Of a stretch of 8,410 nucleotides of DNA, positions 1-6,411 are shown piece after piece. A program made the position numbers and the translations under genes. The stretch's first letter is position 1, and each line of letters starts with the position of its first letter. The notes beneath the pieces were generated by a model, which did no database searches, was not told the DNA's origin, and saw nothing but the letters and a program-made list of their open reading frames with translations. This DNA is from an uncultured Burkholderiales bacterium (GTDB lineage: Bacteria > Pseudomonadota > Gammaproteobacteria > Burkholderiales > Burkholderiaceae): positions 1 through 8,410 of the forward strand of contig CAIMWY010000425.1 of assembly GCA_903845315.1 (NCBI GenBank). The letters are read 5' to 3'.

Positions 1-488
1 CTCAGCGCTGCTTGTGCCGCATTGGCGGCGGCCAAGGTGGCTTGCGCATTAGCCTTGGCAGTGTCCACGGCGCCTTGCGAAATAAAGTTTTGGCGCAGCA
101 ACTCGACCGATCGCTCGTATTGGCGTTGCGCGTCATCCGCCGCCGCTTTGGCTTTTTCAAAATTGGCGCGGTCGGCACGGTCGTCCAAACTGAACAAGAC
201 ATCGCCCGCCTTGACCATTTGCCCATCCTTGATGTGCACCTTGCTCACCACGTTGGTCACTTGGGGGCGAATGTCCACCACGTTCACCGCCACCGTGCTG
301 CCTGTGGCATCCACCACCACAGGAAAATCTTTTTGCTGCACCAAGAAGGTGGAGACAGTTTGCACCTGGGCTTTGACTTCGGCTTTTTCAACCGGCCAAA
401 AATACTTGGCTGCGCCGCCTGCAATGAGCAACACAAGAACCAACCAAAGCAAACGTTTCAAAGTAGATGTTGTGGTGTGATGAGGCAT
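1..488 (-). CDS. RND efflux periplasmic adaptor subunit (HlyD/MdtA-like), 5' part only
   Basis: The gene is cut by the left edge; the first 162 codons are visible. The family links an inner-membrane RND pump to an outer-membrane channel in tripartite drug or metal exporters. The start is the ATG complementary to 486-488. Residues 11-27 form a basic-then-hydrophobic segment (LKRLLWLVLVLLIAGG) that would be an uncleaved anchor or signal, with no lipobox cysteine. Residues 72-103 (VDIRPQVTNVV, then KDGQMVKAGDVLFSLDDR) are the first half of the lipoyl-like domain. Residues 105-162 are Ala/Lys/Glu/Gln-rich and helical, matching the first arm of the alpha-hairpin coiled coil. The Shine-Dalgarno is weak (AAGTAAG just upstream). 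A pump gene is expected further left, outside the window. The family is clear; the substrate cannot be inferred. Confidence 0.88.
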   Translation of the reverse strand, partial: MPHHTTTSTLKRLLWLVLVLLIAGGAAKYFWPVEKAEVKAQVQTVSTFLVQQKDFPVVVDATGSTVAVNVVDIRPQVTNVVSKVHIKDGQMVKAGDVLFSLDDRADRANFEKAKAAADDAQRQYERSVELLRQNFISQGAVDTAKANAQATLAAANAAQAAL

Positions 489-621
489 GACTTACTTGTA
501 TAAAAATTCAGCAGTTGAAACTTAATGTGGCAATGTACCAGTTAGCAAGCACTACCCTGATGAAAACGTGGGTTCTGCCCCCCACGGTTGGCAAAGTTTT
601 ACGCAGCCTTCACAGAAGCTG
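489..621. other. Intergenic spacer between efflux adaptor and rnhA
   Basis: This 133-base spacer separates two minus-strand genes. It contains the terminator at 563-586 downstream of rnhA. The part nearer the adaptor (489-562) is AT-richer and should hold the adaptor promoter. On the minus strand a TATACA lies close to the start codon but has only a poor -35 partner, so no promoter is called. No coding sequence is seen. Confidence 0.6.
563..586 (-). terminator. Rho-independent terminator after rnhA
   Basis: Read on the minus strand, a six-base GC-rich stem CGTGGG / CCCACG closes an eight-base loop and is followed directly by TTTT. It begins about 35 bases past the rnhA stop codon. The opposite strand has no T tract after the stem, so it works in the rnhA direction. 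It would separate the yafS-rnhA transcript from the efflux adaptor gene. Confidence 0.75.
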
Positions 622-1074
622 TCACTTAGATGACAAGACCGCTTCCACACCTCGATTGGCCAAGCCATCGGCGCGTTCGTTGTCCACATGGCCCGCATGG
701 CCTTTGACCCAATGCCACGTGATGTGGTGCACGCCATCGTGCGTCAAGGCATCGAGTTGTTGCCACAAATCCGCGTTCTTTACCGGTTGTTTGGCCGCTG
801 TACGCCAGCCCTTGAGCTTCCAGCCGTGAATCCACTCGGTGATGCCTTTGCGCACGTACTCACTGTCCAAATACAAAGCCACTTGGCAAGGACGCTTGAG
901 CGCGCGCAAAGCCTCAATCACGGCCGTGAGTTCCATGCGATTGTTGGTGGTTTCTAATTCCCCGCCAAAAATTTCTTTTTCTTGGCCCTTGGGTGAGCGC
1001 AACAAAGCACCCCATCCACCGGGGCCAGGATTGCCTTTGCAGGCGCCATCGGTATAAATCTCAACCGTGTTCAT
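622..1074 (-). CDS. rnhA: Ribonuclease HI
   Basis: A 150-residue protein, close to the roughly 155 residues of E. coli RNase HI, which cleaves RNA in RNA-DNA hybrids (R-loops, Okazaki primers) using two metal ions. The whole active site is present: D9 in [10 protein letters not shown]48 in NNRMELTA, D70 in LYLDSEYV and D136 in NERADGLAN, plus the mobile catalytic histidine in KGHAGH (H126). The basic substrate-handling region ([16 protein letters not shown], residues 85-100) is also present. The start at 1074 is chosen because [11 protein letters not shown] is the usual N-terminus and AAAGGGG lies six bases upstream. The longer open frame up to 1284 lies inside yafS and is not real. The start overlaps the yafS stop in an ATGA, which implies coupled translation. 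Confidence 0.97.
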   Translation of the reverse strand: MNTVEIYTDGACKGNPGPGGWGALLRSPKGQEKEIFGGELETTNNRMELTAVIEALRALKRPCQVALYLDSEYVRKGITEWIHGWKLKGWRTAAKQPVKNADLWQQLDALTHDGVHHITWHWVKGHAGHVDNERADGLANRGVEAVLSSK

Positions 1075-1811
1075 TCCATCCCCTTTGACGCGGTGGTAAC
1101 CGCGCGGGCACTGCGGGCTGCGGGCCGCTTCCAGGCAGCTTCTAACAAGCGCATGCCACGCACCCGTTTGATGGCCACCATGCAATACACCGCACCCAAG
1201 ATAGGACACCAGCGTTGCCCTGCGCGGTCCATCCAAGCCAAGCGTTGCAACCAAGCTTGCGACTTCAACACCGGCCGGTAACACCCCAAGGTGTTAGACG
1301 CCACCTCAAAGCTGAGCAACTGCAACCAATCGCGTAAACGCCAATGTCCAATCACCCCCCCCACCCCTGGGTCATCTTCGCGCCAACGCCGACGCAAGCG
1401 CCACAAGCGGGTTGGGTTAAAGCCCAGCACAACAACCCGTCCTTCGGGCACCAAGACCCGTTCTACCTCGCGCAAGGTGGCATGCGGGTCGCGGCTCAAC
1501 TCCAGGGTGTGAGGCAACACCACCAAGTCCAAACTCGCATCAGGAAAAGGCAAGGCCAAAGACTCTGTCAACAACAAGCCTTTGGGATTGATCTTCAAGC
1601 CAACCATGCTGTCACAGCCCAACCAACGATGGGGCATGCGGTTAGCACGCAAGGCATCTAATTCTGGCAAACCCAATTGCAAGGCATGAAAGCCAAACAC
1701 ATCAGCCAGCGCTTGGTCGCATTGCGCCTGTTCCCACGCCAGCACATAGTGGCCCGGTGGGGTATCTAGCCAATCGTGCAAACTATCGGTTTTGAGAGGT
1801 TCTGGTGACAT
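1071..1811 (-). CDS. yafS: YafS-like class I SAM-dependent methyltransferase
   Basis: A 246-residue protein resembling E. coli YafS, an uncharacterised predicted SAM-dependent methyltransferase of similar length (about 240 residues) that also sits between gloB and rnhA. Visible methyltransferase features are [20 protein letters not shown] around residues 85-105 (motif II/III region, with the D-x-V type strand), then [20 protein letters not shown] around 114-133 (the typical Methyltransf_11 segment), and [11 protein letters not shown] further on. The usual glycine-rich motif I is degenerate: at residues 40-45 it reads HALQLG and continues LPELDAL. The substrate is unknown. The C-terminus is basic ([10 protein letters not shown]). 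The ATG at 1811 is preferred; TTG at 1844 and GTG at 1838 are also in frame, and none has a strong Shine-Dalgarno. The stop overlaps the rnhA start by four bases. Confidence 0.85.
   Translation of the reverse strand: MSPEPLKTDSLHDWLDTPPGHYVLAWEQAQCDQALADVFGFHALQLGLPELDALRANRMPHRWLGCDSMVGLKINPKGLLLTESLALPFPDASLDLVVLPHTLELSRDPHATLREVERVLVPEGRVVVLGFNPTRLWRLRRRWREDDPGVGGVIGHWRLRDWLQLLSFEVASNTLGCYRPVLKSQAWLQRLAWMDRAGQRWCPILGAVYCMVAIKRVRGMRLLEAAWKRPAARSARAVTTASKGME
1794..1799 (+). promoter_or_regulatory. Ribosome binding site of gloB
   Basis: GAGAGG ends ten bases before the ATG at 1810 and supports that start over the upstream in-frame TTG at 1792. It lies inside the coding sequence of the divergent yafS. 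Confidence 0.55.
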
Positions 1812-2592
1812 GAAACTGATTTCGCTACCCGCATTCACCGACAACTATCTATGGTTGTGGCAACAAGACTCACAAGCCGTGGTGGTCGACCCGGGCGACG
1901 CACAACCCGTCTTGGATGCATTGACACACCATGGCCTGACACTGGCCGCGATTCTAGTCACCCACCACCACGCCGACCATATTGGGGGGGTGACGGTCCT
2001 TCGCCAAGCCACAGGTGCGCAAGTGTTTGGCCCAGTGCGCGAGGACATCCCCCAGCCTTTCACCCCCGTGAAGGAGGCAGACCAGTTGACCTTGCTGGGT
2101 TACAGCGTGCAAGTACTGGATGTTCCCGGCCACACCGCCGGCCATGTGGCCTACTTTGTGGTGAATGCCCCTGGAGGGCCAGTTTTATTTTGCGGCGACA
2201 CCTTGTTCTCAGGTGGATGCGGTCGCGTGTTTGAGGGCACGCCCGCTCAAATGCTCGCCTCCTTGGATGCACTCGCGGCCCTGCCCAGCAACACGCGGGT
2301 TTGCTGTGCCCACGAGTACACTCTGTCCAACCTGCGATTCGCAGCCGCGGTCGAGCCCCACAACACCGCGTTGCAGGCCTACACAGCGCATTGCCAAACA
2401 CTGCGTGCACAAGGCCTACCCACCCTGCCCGCCCAATTGGGCACCGAGTTGCAGATCAACCCGTTTTTACGGTCCCGACATCCGGATGTACAACAAGCCG
2501 TTGCACACCATGCAGGCAAGAGCCAGGCCACGCACACAGACGATGTGGCCGTGTTTGCTGCCCTGCGCCAATGGAAGAACGATTTCAGATGA
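1810..2592 (+). CDS. gloB: Hydroxyacylglutathione hydrolase (glyoxalase II)
   Basis: A 260-residue metallo-beta-lactamase-fold enzyme that hydrolyses S-D-lactoylglutathione to D-lactate and glutathione, the second step of cytoplasmic methylglyoxal detoxification. All metal ligands are visible: THHHADH (H52, H54, D56, H57), H108 in PGHTAGH, D130 in FCGDTLFSGGCGR and H168 in CCAHEYTLSNLRF. The C-terminal glyoxalase II helical domain carries the family signature around NPFLR (217-221), which contributes to glutathione binding. The start [15 protein letters not shown] matches the family N-terminus. GAGAGG at 1794-1799 is a reasonable ribosome binding site ten bases upstream. The gene is divergent from yafS, with overlapping start codons, and its stop overlaps the mltD start in an ATGA. 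A run of seven G (1984-1990) lies in the IGG codons. Confidence 0.97.
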   Translation: MKLISLPAFTDNYLWLWQQDSQAVVVDPGDAQPVLDALTHHGLTLAAILVTHHHADHIGGVTVLRQATGAQVFGPVREDIPQPFTPVKEADQLTLLGYSVQVLDVPGHTAGHVAYFVVNAPGGPVLFCGDTLFSGGCGRVFEGTPAQMLASLDALAALPSNTRVCCAHEYTLSNLRFAAAVEPHNTALQAYTAHCQTLRAQGLPTLPAQLGTELQINPFLRSRHPDVQQAVAHHAGKSQATHTDDVAVFAALRQWKNDFR

Positions 2593-4034
2593 AACTTGCA
2601 CACCCTGTTGCGATCTTTGTCCTAGCCCTGCTAAGTGGCTGCGCCAACTTGGGCCCTCAAACCCCAGAGAACGCGACCGCCTCTCCCGCCCCATCAACAG
2701 CCAAGCCCACAGCAGGTCTGAGCCCTGTCAACCCAGGACAAGTCCAACACCAAGGTGTGGCTCACTTGGCGTTGCCCAATGACTTGTGGGAGCGCATGCG
2801 CAAGGGCTATGCCATGCCCAACTTGGAAAGCGACTTGGTGCAAGACCGAACCCAGTGGTACGCCGCCAAGCCCGACTACATCCAACGCATGACTGAGCGT
2901 TCGAGCAAATACCTGTTTCACATTGTTGAAGAGTTAGAGCTTCGCAAAATGCCTACCGAGTTGGCCTTGTTGCCGTTCATCGAGAGCGCGTTCAACCCAC
3001 AAGCAGTCTCCAGTGCCCGCGCCAGCGGCATGTGGCAATTCATGCCAGCCACAGGAAAAAGTTTTGACCTCAAGCAAAACGCTTTCCGTGACGACCGTCG
3101 CGACGTGCAAGCCTCCACCCGAGCTGCCTTGGACTATTTGCAGCGCTTGTACGGCATGTTTGGCGATTGGCATTTGGCCTTGGCCGCTTACAACTGGGGC
3201 GAAGGCAATGTGGGCAAAGCCATTGCCCGTAACCAGCGCGCAGGCTTGCCCACTGGCTACCCCGACTTGAACATGCCCATGGAAACACGCATGTACGTAC
3301 CCAAGTTTCAGGCCATGAAAAACATTGTGGGCAACCCCGCCTCCTTCAGCGTGGTATTGCCCAACATCCCCAACCACCCGTATTTTCAAAGCGTGCCTCT
3401 GCCACGCGACATGGACGTGATCGTGGCGGCCAAGTTGGCAGAAATTTCCGTTGAAGACTTCAAAGCCCTGAACCCATCTGCCCATCGTCCGGTGTTGTTG
3501 GCAGCAGGCATTCCCAGCATCTTGCTGCCTTGGGACAACGCCGAAGTGTTTCAGCGCAACTACGAATCCTCGGCCATGGGCCGCATGGCCACTTGGACGG
3601 CCTGGGTTGCACCCAGCACGATGAAAGTATCCGATGCAGCCAAGCGTGCGGGCATGAGCGAGAGTGACTTTCGTGCCATCAACAGCATCCCGCCTCGCAT
3701 GATGATCAAAGCAGGCTCTGCCTTGCTGGTGCCACGATCGGCACAAATCGGCGCCGATGTCACCGCGGGCGTCGCCGACAACGGTCGGTTGGACTTGTCC
3801 CCTGAGAATTCAGTCAAACGCATCACCGTCAAAGCGGGCAAGCAAGACACGTTGAACAGCTTGGCCAAGCGCCACAACGTCAAAGCAGATCAATTGGCCG
3901 AGTGGAACAAATTGCCAGAGAACGCCAGCCTCAAAGCTGGTCAGTCGCTGGTGCTGTACGTCGCAGCTAAGTCATCGGGCAAAAAAATGGCGAGGAAGAA
4001 ACCCGCCAGCGATACCCGGTTGGCGAAGAAGTAA
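2589..4034 (+). CDS. mltD: Membrane-bound lytic murein transglycosylase D (lipoprotein)
   Basis: A 481-residue lipoprotein that cleaves the MurNAc-GlcNAc bond of peptidoglycan to leave 1,6-anhydro-MurNAc ends. The signal peptide ends in the lipobox LSGC with C18 as the lipidated residue, followed by a Pro/Ala/Thr-rich linker to about 45. The GH23/SLT domain spans about 110-230: catalytic E132 in LPFIESAFNP, then SGMWQFMPATGKSFDL and the ALAAYNWGEGNVGKAI motif. The region after 275 holds LysM-like segments for glycan binding, one near 346-383 and a clearer one at about 411-458 (ITVKAGKQDTLNSLAKR, ending GQSLVLYV). The tail is Lys-rich. The start is set by the signal peptide and the ATGA overlap with gloB; GGAAG lies 11 bases upstream. 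E. coli MltD likewise has an SLT domain followed by LysM repeats and lies beside gloB. Confidence 0.94.
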   Translation: MKLAHPVAIFVLALLSGCANLGPQTPENATASPAPSTAKPTAGLSPVNPGQVQHQGVAHLALPNDLWERMRKGYAMPNLESDLVQDRTQWYAAKPDYIQRMTERSSKYLFHIVEELELRKMPTELALLPFIESAFNPQAVSSARASGMWQFMPATGKSFDLKQNAFRDDRRDVQASTRAALDYLQRLYGMFGDWHLALAAYNWGEGNVGKAIARNQRAGLPTGYPDLNMPMETRMYVPKFQAMKNIVGNPASFSVVLPNIPNHPYFQSVPLPRDMDVIVAAKLAEISVEDFKALNPSAHRPVLLAAGIPSILLPWDNAEVFQRNYESSAMGRMATWTAWVAPSTMKVSDAAKRAGMSESDFRAINSIPPRMMIKAGSALLVPRSAQIGADVTAGVADNGRLDLSPENSVKRITVKAGKQDTLNSLAKRHNVKADQLAEWNKLPENASLKAGQSLVLYVAAKSSGKKMARKKPASDTRLAKK

Positions 4035-4035
4035 T

Positions 4036-4072
4036 CAGCAGGCCTCAGACCCGTTCGGCTTGAGCACTGCTG
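4036..4072. repeat. Imperfect inverted repeat at convergent gene ends
   Basis: Arms CAGCAG / CTGCTG (4036-4041, 4067-4072), CTCA / TGAG (4044-4047, 4061-4064) and CCG / CGG (4051-4053, 4056-4058) nest symmetrically, separated by two- or three-base internal loops. It begins two bases after the mltD stop and overlaps the last codons of the opposing flavoprotein gene. There is no clear T tract on either side, so it is called a hairpin-forming repeat that may act as a bidirectional terminator or a 3'-end stabiliser, not a proven intrinsic terminator. Confidence 0.5.
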
Positions 4073-5265
4073 TGGGATGGGTGAATGTCGGCCAACAAGC
4101 ACTCCAGCAACTCGTGCACTGAGCGTATGTCTTGACCAAATGGCAATTGACCTGCGCCACGGAAAAACAACCCCTTGTCCACCTCACCTTTCAAGGCGTG
4201 GCCCAGTTGCTGGTCAATACAAAATTGACCGATTTTTTCGTCCCCATCACGCAAACCACAGTGCACCAAACAATCAAAAGACATATTGCATTTCTTCTTC
4301 ACATGCGCGCGGTCTTTGAGCAAGCCCTCAATGCGGATGTACTTGTCCAGCCAAGGTGTGCGCACCGCTCGGGCCGGTAAGCCCGCCACACTGGTGAACT
4401 CAACCATGTCTTGCGGCTGAGCTTGAGCCAAGACACGTTTGAACTCGGCTGCAGCATCGCATTCTTGGGTCACAGCAAAAGCGGTACCGAGTTGAACAGC
4501 TGACACGCCCAGGGCTTGCAAACGCGCAATATCGGCTCGACACGAGATGCCACCTGCAGCGATAAGTGGGATTTTTCCTTCCAGCCCCGAGGCTTTGAAA
4601 AATTCCAACACCAAGGGAACCGCCACCTCAAAATCAAAACGGTGGTCTTGCAAATCCGCCACACTGGCAGCGCCCAAGTGGCCTCCGGCCAACCGCGGGT
4701 GCTCCAAGACAATGGCTGAGGGCAAGCGACCTTTTTTTTCCCACTTGCGCACCAACAGTTGCACACCGCGTGCATCCGACAAGATTGGAATCAATGCCGT
4801 GTTTGGAAAATCTTTGGCCAACTCTGGCAAATCCAAAGGCAGCCCCGCGCCAACCACCAAGGCATCGGCGCCGCTGATGAGCGACTGTTCGACATAGCCT
4901 TGGTATTGTGTCAAGGCCTTCATGATGTTGACCGCCACCAAGCCTCGACCCTGTGAAATTTTGCGGGCGCGCTGGATCTCGCGGTCAAGTGCCGTCAAGT
5001 TGGCGGACTCGATCAATTCACGGGCATTGGGCTCTTTGTCGAGGTGGCCTGTGATTTGCATCAAATCAGGGTGCAAGCGTCGCAGATCAACCGATGAAAT
5101 CGTGCCCACAGCGCCCATACTGGCCACCGACCCCGCCAACCCACCGGCAGAAACACCCACACCCATGCCGCCTTGCACGATAGGAATCAGCTCAAGGCCC
5201 TGTAATTGCCAAGTCGCTAGTCCAGAGTAGGTGCAAAGTTTTTTCAAATGCTCGGCCACTAACAT
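4045..5265 (-). CDS. Nitronate monooxygenase / 2-nitropropane dioxygenase-family flavoprotein
   Basis: A predicted FMN-dependent TIM-barrel enzyme of about 406 residues. It opens with LIPIVQGGMGVGVS (residues 26-39), the family's N-terminal flavin-contacting loop. It then has GADALVVGAGLPLDLP, EHPRLAGGHLG (H196 at the position of the family's AGGH catalytic histidine) and LIAAGGISCRADIARLQALG with VQLGTAF (234-263), the FMN phosphate-binding segment. The C-terminal part carries four cysteines (326, 332, 336, 349) within CNMSFDCLVHCGLRDG and IGQFCID. Relatives include nitronate monooxygenases, FabK-like enoyl reductases and PfaD, so the true reaction is open. The start is uncertain. ATG at 5265 is nearest the conserved domain, but ATG at 5289 and GTG at 5379 (444 residues, with AGAAGG just upstream) are in frame; the extra codons look atypical. 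It lies downstream of recR on the same strand. Confidence 0.85.
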   Translation of the reverse strand: MLVAEHLKKLCTYSGLATWQLQGLELIPIVQGGMGVGVSAGGLAGSVASMGAVGTISSVDLRRLHPDLMQITGHLDKEPNARELIESANLTALDREIQRARKISQGRGLVAVNIMKALTQYQGYVEQSLISGADALVVGAGLPLDLPELAKDFPNTALIPILSDARGVQLLVRKWEKKGRLPSAIVLEHPRLAGGHLGAASVADLQDHRFDFEVAVPLVLEFFKASGLEGKIPLIAAGGISCRADIARLQALGVSAVQLGTAFAVTQECDAAAEFKRVLAQAQPQDMVEFTSVAGLPARAVRTPWLDKYIRIEGLLKDRAHVKKKCNMSFDCLVHCGLRDGDEKIGQFCIDQQLGHALKGEVDKGLFFRGAGQLPFGQDIRSVHELLECLLADIHPSHSSAQAERV

Positions 5266-5393
5266 GCCGGCTGTCGTTGAGTTGTCCATCGTGCTTTGAC
5301 CTAGAAAATAGCCCGTGACTGAAAGATCGGGCATCGATGCGAGCCAAACATCTGCGAATAGGCCAATGCTTTTCAGCACGCAGCCCTTCTGCC

Positions 5394-5421
5394 AAAGGCA
5401 CTATAGGCCGACAGCAGTGCC
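5394..5421 (-). terminator. Possible weak terminator downstream of recR
   Basis: On the minus strand, GGCACT and AGTGCC form a six-base stem (extendable by G-U pairs) around a 13-base loop, followed by only TTT and then GG. The position, about 40 bases past the recR stop, is right for a terminator of the dnaX-ybaB-recR transcript. The short U tract makes this tentative. Confidence 0.3.
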
Positions 5422-5428
5422 CCTAGGC

Positions 5429-5440
5429 TGATGCACATCA
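5429..5440. repeat. Perfect 12-base palindromic element
   Basis: TGATG and CATCA flank two bases. It lies between recR and the flavoprotein gene, upstream of every candidate start of the latter. It is a plausible operator-like site, but no regulator is identified and such a short palindrome can arise by chance. Confidence 0.25.
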
Positions 5441-5462
5441 AGCTTTGAACGACTAATTTGAA

Positions 5463-6059
5463 TCAGGCCTGACGTCGGTCCACCAAGGCATGGGCGATGG
5501 TGCCCAAATCAACATACTCCAACTCACTGCCCACAGGCACACCCCTTGCCAAGCGGGTCACTTGCACACCTCTACGCTTCAAGGCCTCGCCCAGCACATG
5601 GGCTGTGGCTTCTCCTTCCGCCGTGAAATTGGTGGCCAAAATCACTTCGGTCACAACGCCGTCGCTGGCGCGCTCCATCAGCTTTTGCAAGCCAATGTCT
5701 TTGGGGCCAATTCCATCGAGTGGACTGATGCGCCCCATCAACACAAAGTACAGGCCCTTGTAGGCTGCCGTGCGCTCCACCGCCGACTGGTCAGCAGGCG
5801 TTTCGACCACACACAAACGCGTGGCATCGCGTGTCTCGTCCAAACAGGTACCACACACCGCTTGGGTGGTGAAGGTGTAACAACGCTCGCAGTGCTGAAC
5901 CGCTGCAGCGGCTTGATGCAGCGCTTGCGACAACAACTCGGCGCCTTCGCGGTCGTGCTGCAACAAGTGGTAGGCCATGCGCGAGGCCGACTTCACGCCC
6001 ACGCCAGGCAAACGTCGCAAAGCCTGAATCAGGCCCTCGAGCACAGACAGGTCTGCCAT
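5463..6059 (-). CDS. recR: Recombination mediator protein RecR
   Basis: A 198-residue protein of standard length. RecR acts with RecO and RecF to load RecA at single-strand gaps. The N-terminal helix-hairpin-helix is at [20 protein letters not shown] (residues 14-33). The C4 zinc finger is complete: C57 and C60 in CERC, C69 and C72 in CGTC. The Toprim domain runs from about 80 to 175 ([10 protein letters not shown] with E86, [26 protein letters not shown]), and the C-terminal segment [21 protein letters not shown] is typical of the family. The ATG overlaps the ybaB stop by one base (TAATG), so translation probably reinitiates from ybaB; no independent strong ribosome binding site is present. 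It is the third gene of the dnaX-ybaB-recR operon. Confidence 0.97.
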   Translation of the reverse strand: MADLSVLEGLIQALRRLPGVGVKSASRMAYHLLQHDREGAELLSQALHQAAAAVQHCERCYTFTTQAVCGTCLDETRDATRLCVVETPADQSAVERTAAYKGLYFVLMGRISPLDGIGPKDIGLQKLMERASDGVVTEVILATNFTAEGEATAHVLGEALKRRGVQVTRLARGVPVGSELEYVDLGTIAHALVDRRQA

Positions 6060-6382
6060 TAAAACGGCATCTTCAGGCCGGGAGGCAAACCGGCGGTGAG
6101 CTTGCTCATCTTGGCTTCGCTAGTCTCTGCGGCTTTGCGCACGGCGTCGTTGAAGGCGGCGGCCACCAAGTCTTCCAGCATATCTTTGTCGTCGGCCAGC
6201 AAGCTGGGGTCGATCGTCACACGCCGAACCTCGTGCTTGCACGTCATCTGAACTTGCACCATGCCAGATCCTGATTCACCCGTTACCTCAATGTGACCCA
6301 ATTCTTCTTGGGCCTTTTTGAGGTTGTCTTGCATGGCTTGGGCTTGTTTCATCAAGCCAGAGAGTTGTCCTTTGTTGAACAT
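6059..6382 (-). CDS. ybaB: YbaB/EbfC-family nucleoid-associated protein
   Basis: A 107-residue cytoplasmic DNA-binding protein of the usual size (about 105-110). YbaB/EbfC forms a tweezer-like dimer that binds DNA and affects nucleoid structure and gene expression. The N-terminal helix is [28 protein letters not shown], followed by the beta-strand region [32 protein letters not shown], then an acidic helix [20 protein letters not shown] and a Gly/Pro-rich tail [15 protein letters not shown] a few bases before the ATG is a clear ribosome binding site. It sits 29 bases after dnaX and overlaps recR by one base, the conserved order in many bacteria, which links it to the replication/repair operon. 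Confidence 0.97.
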   Translation of the reverse strand: MFNKGQLSGLMKQAQAMQDNLKKAQEELGHIEVTGESGSGMVQVQMTCKHEVRRVTIDPSLLADDKDMLEDLVAAAFNDAVRKAAETSEAKMSKLTAGLPPGLKMPF

Positions 6383-6411
6383 GGTTTTCCTTCAGATAGA
6401 AATTCAAAAAC

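Larger units (their letters stand above)
5266..5462. other. Spacer between recR and the flavoprotein gene
   Basis: About 197 bases (83 if the upstream GTG start is used) with no convincing gene. It is richer in A/T and in rare-looking codons (CTA, TCA, TTA) than its neighbours. It contains a 12-base perfect palindromic element TGATG-N2-CATCA (5429-5440) and, beside it, a GGCACT / AGTGCC inverted repeat (5397-5402 and 5416-5421). A promoter for the flavoprotein gene is expected here, but no good -35/-10 pair was found. Confidence 0.45.

Noticed and set aside
490..525. A TATACA-based promoter for the efflux adaptor
   Set aside because: The only -35 at proper spacing matches three of six consensus bases and the start would fall almost on the ATG, so support is too weak.
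622..1284. Extended 220-residue RNase HI reading frame
   Set aside because: The extra 70 residues lie within yafS in another frame and match no domain; the start at 1074 has a good Shine-Dalgarno and the family N-terminus.
1355..1362. G8 run on the yafS coding strand, and G7 in gloB at 1984-1990, as phase-variation switches
   Set aside because: Both encode conserved-looking Gly/Val residues in housekeeping-type genes. Homopolymers of this size occur by chance in GC-rich DNA and nothing suggests switching.
2301..2588. N-terminal 96-residue extension of MltD
   Set aside because: It overlaps gloB in another frame, while the start at 2589 gives a textbook lipoprotein signal peptide and an ATGA junction.
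2934..3746. Long open frame (270 codons) opposite mltD, and similar long frames opposite rnhA, recR and dnaX
   Set aside because: They are antisense shadows produced by high third-position GC in real genes; the His/Arg/Cys-rich products resemble no family.
4732..4739. A8 run in the flavoprotein coding strand (codons GAA AAA AAA GGT) as a second slippage site
   Set aside because: Neither shifted frame stops at once and no downstream hairpin stands out. The product would be a long unrelated tail, unlike the dnaX case.
5373..5438. A 21-residue minus-strand ORF (MCISLGALLSAYSAFGRRAAC) after recR, in the recR frame
   Set aside because: It has no ribosome binding site, no recognised similarity and a size expected by chance; it also overlaps the alternative flavoprotein start.
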